Assembly (NCBI GenBank): GCA_963575645.1
Contig: OY754465.1
Location: 6,820,001 to 6,884,000, forward strand
Reading direction: 5' to 3'
Source of the DNA: Xanthostigma xanthostigma
Lineage: Eukaryota > Arthropoda > Insecta > Raphidioptera > Raphidiidae
DNA: 64,000 bases
Shown: piece after piece, positions 56,700 through 64,000 of the stretch
How the letters are laid out: each line of letters starts with the position of its first letter
Numbering within the stretch: the stretch's first letter is position 1
The notes under the pieces: generated by a model
Database searches by the model: none
What the model was told of the DNA's origin: nothing
What the model saw: the letters and a program-made list of their open reading frames with translations, nothing else
Program-made: the position numbers and the translations under genes

Positions 56700-56995
56700 T
56701 TTTTGTTGTATTACAATATGAAGCTCAGATGACAGATCGAAGAAATATTTTACTAAAATTGTCATATAGAGGCGCAAGTAGCAAAAGCGTTGAGCTAAGC
56801 CAGATGGCAACATGCAGCATTTCTGTGACGTTGTTCAGCGTTGCTCGCTGTTTCAAAATTAAAACCGTCAGATGGCAGTATGCAGTATTGTGTCTTATAT
56901 TACAATATGAAGGTGAGATGACAGATCGAAGTGTTGACGTTGTTTCAAAATTAAAGCCGTTAGATGGCAGACGTTGTTCAGCGTTGCTGTATTTT
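56700..56995. repeat. Diverged tandem duplication (~180-bp unit)
   Basis: TATTACAATATGAAG, GATGACAGATCGAAG, CGTTGTTCAGCGTTGCT and TTTCAAAATTAAA.CCGT.AGATGGCAG each occur twice in the same order across the stretch. Confidence 0.75.
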
Positions 56996-57000
56996 AATTA

Positions 57001-57371
57001 ATTTACAAAAACAAAAGCAATAATAAATTTTTTAAGGGTCGATGTCAGTACAGCAAGCAATTATCTGTAAAATGATATATAATTTATGTGGAGAAATTGT
57101 GAGGTTTTTTCTAAAAAGGGAGGCAAACATCTTTAACCTTAGCGTATTAATATATATGATAAAATCAGAAATTTATGATTTTTGGATTTTTTTGTTTACT
57201 TGTGCTATGCAACCTTCTTTCGCGCCAAACATGATTCTAGGTTAACGGGAAACATTAAAAGTGTTGATAAGTGAGACAGTATAAAAAAAATTAATCAAGT
57301 GTTTTGCAATTCTGAAAATAAGAAATATAAATAAATCAAGTTATTTGCAATTCTAAAAACAAAAAAATAAT
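57001..57371. other. No supported gene
   Basis: AT-rich. Confidence 0.45.
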
Positions 57372-57442
57372 TGCATCGGCCAGTAATTGATCACAAGGCG
57401 CTCGCGTGGCAGACGAGCACTCTACCACTGAACCACCGTCGC
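57372..57442 (-). pseudogene. tRNA-Gly(GCC) pseudogene
   Basis: The minus strand reads GCGACGGTGGTTCAGTGGTA, GAGTGCTCGTCTGCCACGCG, then a changed T-arm (TTGTGATCAATTACTGG) and CCGATGCA. D-arm and anticodon arm with GCC are intact, and the 3' acceptor strand is that of a true tRNA-Gly. But two acceptor-stem positions are mismatched and the B-box GGTTCGATTCC is destroyed, so it should be inactive. The D-arm half is part of a palindrome. Confidence 0.85.
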
Positions 57443-57572
57443 TCTTAAAGACTTGCTGCTTACACTGCATTACTAACAGCTGTTACTGTTTTTTTCTGTA
57501 AACATTCTCAATTTCAAAAGTATATTACACTTAATGCAGTGTTAGTAGCGTCTTTAAGAGCGACGGTGGTTT
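57427..57572. repeat. Inverted repeat that mirrors the 5' end of the tRNA-Gly pseudogene
   Basis: CCACCGTCGCTCTTAAAGAC, TTGC, then ACTGCATTACTAAC is mirrored at 57533-57572 (GCAGTGTTAGTAGCGTCTTT, AAGAGCGACGGTGG). Confidence 0.85.
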
Positions 57573-58035
57573 TTCAAAAATCGCATTTTATTAATGGAAT
57601 TTAAAAAAATCGAATTCTTTAATATTATTGAAACATTCGATTTTTACAATTTTTTCAAGGCATAGGTATTCCATTAATAAAATGCGATTTTTGATAAAAA
57701 CCAGAATATGTCGGAACTTTAGCAAAATAATCATGTTTATGCAATAAACGCTGAATCCAATGAGCAGAAACAAACGTCTGTATGTCTTTTGGTTTAGAAG
57801 TTATTTGCATTTATAGTTTTCAGAAAATCGTATAAAACCTTCGAATGGCCATAATTTCCAAACTAAAAGAGGTACAGACGTTTGCTTACGCTCATTGAAT
57901 TCAGCGTATTTTTTTTCTGTAAGCATTCTCAATTCCAAAAGTATATTAAAGAATTTGATTTTTGCAATTTTTTTAAACTGCGATTTTTGACGAAAACCGA
58001 AATCTTTCGTAACTTTGACAATTGACAAAATCATA
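57573..58035. repeat. Series of inverted repeats adjoining the tRNA palindrome
   Basis: AAATCGCATTTTATTAATGG (57582) is mirrored near 57665-57692 (CCATTAATAAAATGCGATTT). A second pair, AAACGTCTGTATGTCTTTTGG and CTAAAAGAGGTACAGACGTTT, covers 57745-57910. The phrase TCTGTAARCATTCTCAATTYCAAAAGTATATTA occurs at 57495 and 57915. Confidence 0.75.
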
Positions 58036-58792
58036 GATTAGATGATACTAAAAATTGAAGACATCTGATATATGTCTACCTGTAATACGGTGAAGTCGAA
58101 GGCTCCACTTCTATTGTGTAAAATGCTGTTTTATCTCAACCGTGTGCGAAAGCGCGGGTAGTGGCTAGTAAATAAAACAAAAATATTCAAAGGGAGTATT
58201 GCAATAAATGCTCAAAGAAATCACATCAAAACAAATTGCAGCTCGATACAGTCATACTCCAATAAGTTTAAACAAAAAGCCACTGGCAAACAATGAGAAA
58301 TAAAGTTCTGAAAAAGCAATCTGTTACAGTAGTAATTAATTCGACATGTGGTTACAATACTTTGAAGTAAAATTTCCGAGTATCTTACTGGATATATGAG
58401 AAACAGCTCTACAAAACGTCGTTAAAGTTTTAAAATAAAAACTAGAATAAGAACTTGACTGTAAAACAAAGCAAATCGGTCGGAAGAAAAAAGAAAGCAA
58501 GCAAAAGGAGGAAGTTCGTTAAAAGTATTGTCGGCATCATTGTTTTTCTCAACATACCTCCTTGCTTGCAACAGCTCTAGTTTTTTTTAAAGAGCACAAA
58601 GCGTTTCACGGACTGCTCTAATAGTAGAACAATACAAATCAATACGTTTTTTGTATACTTTGTTCGTTTTAAATTCTCTTTCTGTTTGCCAGGAGAACAA
58701 TAAATTCATTAATAGACAAATACGGGTGTCCCATTATAATAATACATGTATCTACGCTTCATTATGAAACTGGGTCGTTATAATCTACAATA
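58036..58792. other. No supported gene
   Basis: No feature recognised. Confidence 0.5.
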
Positions 58793-59060
58793 TACAGAAT
58801 GATTTTTAAGTTGATTCTTCTTTTTTAACAGCGTGTAAAAATCGAATTGACGAACTAATATTTCAAATAACTCTTTTATCAAAACTCAAAAATGAAAGAA
58901 AAACGAACTTTCATAGTTTTATTAAATTTTAAGGTCGGTCCTGGCGTTATGTTATGTCATTATGGAAATATGTTATGTCAGTCACAGAAATTGTTCGAAG
59001 TTGTCCCCGTTTTGTTGGACACAAAGATGCGTGCGTCATAGCCATGCTTGTAGTACCGTT
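58793..59060. mobile_element. Tc1/mariner-like element E, copy 2 (truncated)
   Basis: TACAGAATGATTTTTAAGTT, ACAGCGTGTAAAAATCG, then the same minus-strand transposase remnant (ending THLCVQQNGDNFEQFL) as at 2573. The right inverted repeat is absent. Confidence 0.78.
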
Positions 59061-59079
59061 TTTAAAAGGAACTAAATGG

Positions 59080-59265
59080 TATAAAACATTTTTTTTAACT
59101 TGTAGGATTTAAAACAAAAAACGTGTAGCGCATTATTCATTTTATCTCATAAATAGATTGTTTCATTGATAGCTACTCTCTACACTTCTTATAAAGTGTC
59201 GCATGCACCCCACATTTTTCATTTCAAATCCTACAAGTTACAAAAATTGTTTTATACTTTTTAGT
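59080..59265. repeat. Short inverted repeat
   Basis: GTATAAAACATTTTTTTTAA, CTTGTAGGATTT is mirrored at 59226-59262 (AAATCCTACAAGTTACAAAA, ATTGTTTTATAC). Confidence 0.7.
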
Positions 59266-59892
59266 TCGTTTTATAAACGTAGTGTATTAAAACATTTATT
59301 TATTTTATTATTAAAAATATTTTCCGTCAACGAAAATTATACTTATATTTTGATGCGCGTTTGTCACAAAAAGTAGCAGAAACAATATGATTTGTCGTAA
59401 AAATTACTGAATAGGCGCTAGAATCCTTTATGTCACGGTCCAGCACTTTCAATTTTAACATCAACTCTAATAATTTTAGATCATTGCTATTACTAACATA
59501 GTAAATCTGTGCTGCACTAATACTGTAATAAATCGTAAATAGTAGGTACCTATATGTATTATCAAAGCTTAAACATGAAAAGTTGTTCGAAAATCTGAAA
59601 TTATAATTGAATTCTGGCAAACGTTCAAGTGCTTCGTAATTAAATGATGAGCCGTAAATGACAACAATTCAAACAAAACAGGACTACATTATTTGGTTTG
59701 TTTATTTTGTCTGTTTACGTGTAATTTGCTAAAAATTCAAAACATGTTAAATCAGAAATGTAATGCTGTACACAAATATTGTTTTCTCTTGTTTTGTGAT
59801 CATAGCTAATTTAAAATACGTGCGGAGTATTTTGGTAAAATTGTTTGATTTGCAGAATAATTCTTATTGACCACTGAGCTGTAGTTTTGTTA
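59266..59892. other. No supported gene
   Basis: AT-rich; a 97-codon minus-strand frame at 59327-59620 has no recognisable domain. Confidence 0.45.
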
Positions 59893-59993
59893 CGGTCAAT
59901 GTCCGGAATCCGGGCAATGTCGACAATGCCCGGACAATGTCGACATTGACCGGTTAATGTCGACAATGCCCGAGCCACATCGGGCAATGTCCG
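59893..59993. repeat. Cluster of 20-bp GTCGAC-centred palindromes
   Basis: Successive units GGGCAATGTCGACAATGCCC, GGACAATGTCGACATTGACC, GGTTAATGTCGACAATGCCC are flanked by half-units GGTCAATGTCC and GGGCAATGTCC. GC-rich against an AT-rich background. Related single unit at 52484-52520. Confidence 0.88.
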
Positions 59994-60609
59994 AAATAGG
60001 ACAAGGTTCAAAAAATAGATTTTTTATAAACATGAAACGCTGACATTTGATTGTATCTTTATCATGATAAGTTATCATTAACCCTTTATGGAATTTTTAT
60101 CACTGATATCAACTATTGAAGAATATATTTTTCAGCTTTCTGTTATCGTTACCAGCCATGATTTACACCAAATATCTAAAACTGATTTATGTACTTTGTG
60201 TCGCCCTTTAGTCCAGCCATAAATTCTCAAAACTATTAACAGAAGGACTGCATATTTTGGATTATATGCATCTATAACAAATTAGTTATTCCAGCTGAGT
60301 TCTGAAAACCGTCAAATTAACTACCACCCTGTATAAGAAAATTAAAAAATTGTGTACTTTTACATATACCATTACTGGGAATTAAATTGATAAAAAAGCA
60401 TTAAAAAAAAGATACACGCACCGATTTACAATTAATCAAACATTGATTTTCTGTTTGATTAGATAAAAGCATGTTTCAGTTTCCATTTTACTGTTTCAAC
60501 AAATATATAAATTATTTAGTAGACTGGTGGATAAACATTTTGATAAACAGTTACATTTTTATGGGGAGGGGAGGCATAGCGGGGAGTCCCTCAAAGTGTC
60601 AAATGGCTC
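59994..60609. other. No supported gene
   Basis: AT-rich. Confidence 0.45.
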
Positions 60610-60710
60610 GCTTTGATTGGTCGTCAGTTGGCGTGTGACCTTCATAAGCGATCCACGGCATTTCGACAGCCGTTTATGCTATATAAACAAAAGTCTCGAA
60701 ATCAGTTAAA
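60610..60710 (+). promoter_or_regulatory. Candidate core promoter: CCAAT, TATA, initiator
   Basis: GATTGG (inverted CCAAT) near 60615, TATATAAA at 60680-60687, then ATCAGTTA with its A at 60704. The 24-nt TATA-to-initiator distance is shorter than usual. A splice-acceptor-like sequence (TTTTTCTAACCTGTTATGTATTGCAG) follows at ~60740-60766. No coding frame follows, so this is a weak call. Confidence 0.25.
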
Positions 60711-61252
60711 AAAACACGCGAAATTAAAATAGCACTTGTTTTTCTAACCTGTTATGTATTGCAGGGGTTAATATTGGGTTTTGTAGCAGCGTACATTTTA
60801 TTAGTAACGTAGATTTGTTTGTTTTTTTGTTTTTTTAATTTTAAAAGAGAATTTTATGATGACTATAATAAAAACTATTAGGGTATCCCACTTTACCCCC
60901 ATGTACGGGGCATAACGGGGCAAATGCCATTTTTAATTTATGTATTCACATGTATCGTAGGTATCGTTATCGAGAAAAATATATTCATAGTCATTCATAA
61001 TGCGTCAAATTATGATATTGAGTCAGAATTTGTTGTTTAATCATATTTTATCTGGTAGATATGCTTGAGTGCTAAGTATCTCTCCCCCTAGTTCTTGAAA
61101 ACTTTAAAAAAATTATGTTTAAGTTTTTAAACCTAGGTATGTATTTAAAAAAATCTATTTAAGTTATGGACTGTATAATATTCTGAAGACTACTATGATA
61201 ATAATTTATCTGTTAAGGCCGACAGTTATCAGGGTTAAAGATTGAATGAACA
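60711..61252. other. No supported gene
   Basis: AT-rich. Confidence 0.45.
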
Positions 61253-61282
61253 ACTTCTTCAGCTTCATATATTAGTATAGAT
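61253..61282 (-). mobile_element. Helitron 5' end fragment
   Basis: The minus strand reads TCTATACTAATATATGAAGC, TGAAG, the 5' terminus of the Helitron family at 9018/18256. The rest of the element is not seen. Confidence 0.6.
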
Positions 61283-61376
61283 AAGAGGAGTATTTCTGTT
61301 GACTCAAAAAATCAGCGGTGAATAGGAGACATAGAGTTGGACCTAATATTAAACCTTGTGGAACCCCCATGAAATA
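61272..61376 (-). pseudogene. LINE reverse-transcriptase fragment
   Basis: The minus strand encodes YFMGVPQGLILGPTLCLLFT, then ADFLSQQKYSSYLY and a stop. GVPQG-x-x-LGP-x-L-x-LL-x-TAD is the conserved RT block just before the catalytic (F/Y)ADD of jockey-type non-LTR retrotransposons. The frame stops immediately before the expected ADD, and no flanking RT sequence was recognised, so it is a short dead fragment. Confidence 0.8.
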
Positions 61377-61509
61377 TGAGTTCATGTAATGTACAATATG
61401 TAGGTACTTACTACTCACACAAAAACATAATAAGATATTGACAGGCTTAAGGTAAAAGGTCGTAACCTTTAAAAAATAGAAATGTGTCTTATGATTTATG
61501 TATTTCAAG

Positions 61510-62182
61510 CAACGTTGGTGCAGCTTTTATCAAAATTGGTCCAGTAGATCTTTGAGTTAATAACGATCAAACACTCGTACGAATTTTATATTTATATTTG
61601 TACAAAAGCTGTGAATTTACATAAAATGTACCTTTAAATCTGTACACATATACCAGTTGACTTTTATGATTTTAAATACGACAGTGCAGTATTCCTATAA
61701 TATAATTTTATCACGAACTTTTATTCAAGTTTTCAGTTAGATTATGTTTGTGGTCACGAGAACAAAACGGCTCATGTAAATTTTTTGGTGAAAAAAAACA
61801 CGGCGGTTTAATTATCCAATTGATTCAGCACTATATTTTTTATCGCAACGGGAAGGCGCAGGATTAGTAACTACCGATAACATGCCTACAGAGGTGGATC
61901 CGACAGAAAGTGTCGTACACGCATTAGAAAAAAAAACTAGATTTTTTGGTTTATATACTAGGCAAAACGTCTGTTAAATATTTTAATATTTTAAACACGC
62001 ATTAATTATACATCCTGGAATATCACTTTTGATAAGGAATCAGCTTTAGTTTTTCACGATTTATAAAATGCTCGTTTTGAGCTGTGCCAAACTTTGACAT
62101 GGATGCCAGATGTGGAGTGAAATAATTCTAAATGCATATATTTATAATTATTAGTAATCTGTCTATCCGTGAAATGCCTAGC
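61510..62182. other. No supported gene
   Basis: AT-rich. Confidence 0.45.
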
Positions 62183-62190
62183 CAATCTAC

Positions 62191-62789
62191 TAGTGATGTG
62201 TCCACATGACTTTTTATTGGGAGCTGGCTCCGTGCGCTCCGCTCACTAAAAAGAGTCGCTCAGAGCGACACTAGACAGTACGCACTACACAAGAGTGCAA
62301 ACTGCAGAGGTATGAACTGTCATCATGCATGCTTAGGAGTCACGTAGCATTGCACAGTACAATACACACACTCAGCTCTGAGCTCATTTTAATATGATTC
62401 TGATCTTATATTATTCGCATTTCGGATAAACTATAAAGTATAATAAAAGCTTAACAATAATAATGTTTATTGTTACAATATTATATCTTTGTCAACGACG
62501 TCAATGTGAATGGTCTAAGTCACTGTAAGTTTAGTACTATTTCACTTACAGTGTGTCATTCAACATTAAATGACTCAGAAAAGATAACTTCGTACGTGCA
62601 AAATTCACTAGTGCCTCTGTGGCCTGCGCTGTGTGCGCTCTGTAAATGTGCGAATGCAACAGTACAGAACAGCTCAGCACAGATCAATGGCGCTCGGAGT
62701 GAGTCATTCACAAAAAAAGAGCGACTCGCTCCGCTCCGGGAAAGGAGTCGTTCATTATGAACGACTCGCTCAGGAGCTACACGTCACTA
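62191..62789. mobile_element. hAT-type MITE with perfect 8-bp TSD (TAGTGATGTG termini)
   Basis: Left TAGTGATGTGTCCACATGAC, right (mirrored) GGAGCTACACGTCACTA, with subterminal GAGCGACTCGCTCCGCTCC-type words at both ends. The target duplication CAATCTAC is exact (62183-62190 and 62790-62797). Terminal bases agree with the element at 3103-3617, so both probably used the same type of transposase. No coding sequence. Confidence 0.92.
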
Positions 62790-62797
62790 CAATCTAC

Positions 62798-63689
62798 AAA
62801 ATTCCCTAATCGACAGGCAGTTTGACTTGTTTGTATTAATGCAGTTTAAAATTTGATTTTAAGTAACGATAAAAAGTTTGTACGTAATTTCACTCAACAC
62901 AGGGTTATAAAATATGAAAAGTTCCTAAAAAATTCAACATAAACGATTTTGTTTCGTGGCTACACATAATATAAGATTTCGAGTCTCATGAATATAGATA
63001 AAATAAAAATTGATACCGAGACAGTTATGTCTCAAGGCAAGCAACTTTTTACGACTAAATAAAAATTTTAGATTACAATGGATACTTGCATCTGAGACAC
63101 CGTTCTAGTCGTTTTGCTCAAAAAAAAAACGTATGCTAGTAGTACACACTTGGTTTATGATAAATTGTGATTTCAGAAAGAGCAAATGATTTTTAGATCT
63201 GAGATAATTCCAGCATACTATGTATAAGGTGATTTTAGAATACAAAATTTAATGATGTCGGGAAATAAGGCTTAACTATCACGTATCACTTTCCGACTAC
63301 AAAAAAGTGGTCCTAATGTGGTTGAACTCGACCACTTTCCATCAACAGTTTTGTGGGCACGCAGACGTTGCTGAAACCACAAATGAACCATACAGAACAG
63401 ACAGTAAAGCGATGGATTTATTAATAGAATTTATTAGGTTCATCCAATTTTTGAAGATAGAAACGAGAGTACGATGACAAATTTTTTAATTATTTTCGAA
63501 TGAGCAAAAGTGCAAAAGTCTGTTCAGTCTATGGTCTATGGATTACTAAATATTAATTACTTTTAATAATATTTTAAAATTACAGATTTTTCAGCAAGTT
63601 ATAGATACTTTTTTTTGCATTATAAAACGGAATTTTGCGATAAAATTAAATGCAATTTTAGACATAATTTAATAACTGAAGATTTATTT
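62798..63689. other. No supported gene
   Basis: AT-rich. Confidence 0.45.
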
Positions 63690-63995
63690 GGTTGATGAAT
63701 AATAAAAATAAGCTTTACCAAAGTATCGCTTGTGACCAACGTTTCGAATATTATATTTTCATCCTCAGGGCCCTGAACATTATAACATACCTCAATGCAA
63801 GTTGAGATGGTAAATTGTGCAATTATTGTAGTATACCTACATGATCATTTAAAATTATGAATTTCAACAAAAAAAATTTAATTTAAAAATATCGTAAAAC
63901 AGTTTTAATATAAAATATATAATTTTCGAAACGTTGGCCACAAGCGATACTTTGGTAAAGCTTATTTATATTGTTCCTCAACCAAATAAATCTCC
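63690..63995. mobile_element. Foldback element at window end
   Basis: GGTTGATGAATAATAAAAAT, AAGCTTTACCAAAGTATCGC, TTGTGACCAACGTTTCGAAT at the left is mirrored at the right (ATTTTCGAAACGTTGGCCAC, AAGCGATACTTTGGTAAAGC, TTATTTATATTGTTCCTCAACC). The left arm carries a minus-strand CTGAGGATGAAAATATAATA, TTCGAAACG module; only the GAAACG end is mirrored in the right arm. Confidence 0.82.
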
Positions 63996-64000
63996 TTCAA

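Noticed and set aside
60610-60766. Promoter plus acceptor of a small host gene
   Set aside because: TATA-to-initiator spacing is short and no coding frame or donor follows; kept only as a low-confidence site.

Overview
This window looks like intronic and intergenic DNA from an AT-rich insect genome, most likely a moth or butterfly. Evidence: several Helitron-like repeats with the TCTATACTAATAT start and GCTAG end I associate with lepidopteran genomes, frequent TAGGTAC-type words, tRNA-derived SINEs, and many short inverted-repeat DNA transposons. No bacterial operons, CRISPR arrays or intact rRNA genes were seen.

The only convincing host protein-coding sequence is two homologous first coding exons, both on the minus strand and about 34 kb apart (12211-13261 and 46944-51129). 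Each begins with a signal peptide, continues into a low-complexity extracellular extension (about 263 residues in one, about 1308 in the other), and ends with the same ~88-residue start of a class C GPCR Venus-flytrap domain. Each stops at a splice donor in the same phase (+1). The domain matches metabotropic glutamate receptors, but the Arg residues that hold the distal glutamate carboxylate in group II receptors are replaced. That points to the insect mXR/DmX (mangetout) clade. The downstream exons (rest of the flytrap domain, Cys-rich domain, 7TM) were not found; on the minus strand they would lie below 12.2 kb or outside the window. The simplest model is one gene with alternative first coding exons; a tandem gene duplication is the alternative.

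Nearly everything else is repeats, often nested. 0-12 kb: hAT elements with target-site duplications (TSDs), mariner-like and foldback elements, Helitrons, a tRNA-Gln-type SINE. 13-34 kb: foldback elements (one carrying a U6 snRNA pseudogene), pogo-like and other MITEs, TTAA-flanked palindromes, an LTR with a hAT element inside it. 35-46 kb: Helitrons, a THAP-domain pseudogene, an inverted-repeat element with a solo LTR in its right terminus, a SINE with a 17-bp TSD, and two pogo-like MITEs next to the long receptor exon. 51-64 kb: mariner-like remnants, tandem duplications, nested MITEs, a tRNA-Gly pseudogene in a palindrome, a reverse-transcriptase fragment, a hAT element, and a terminal foldback.

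All boundaries were read by eye. Repeat edges are accurate to a few bases where a TSD is quoted, and otherwise approximate.
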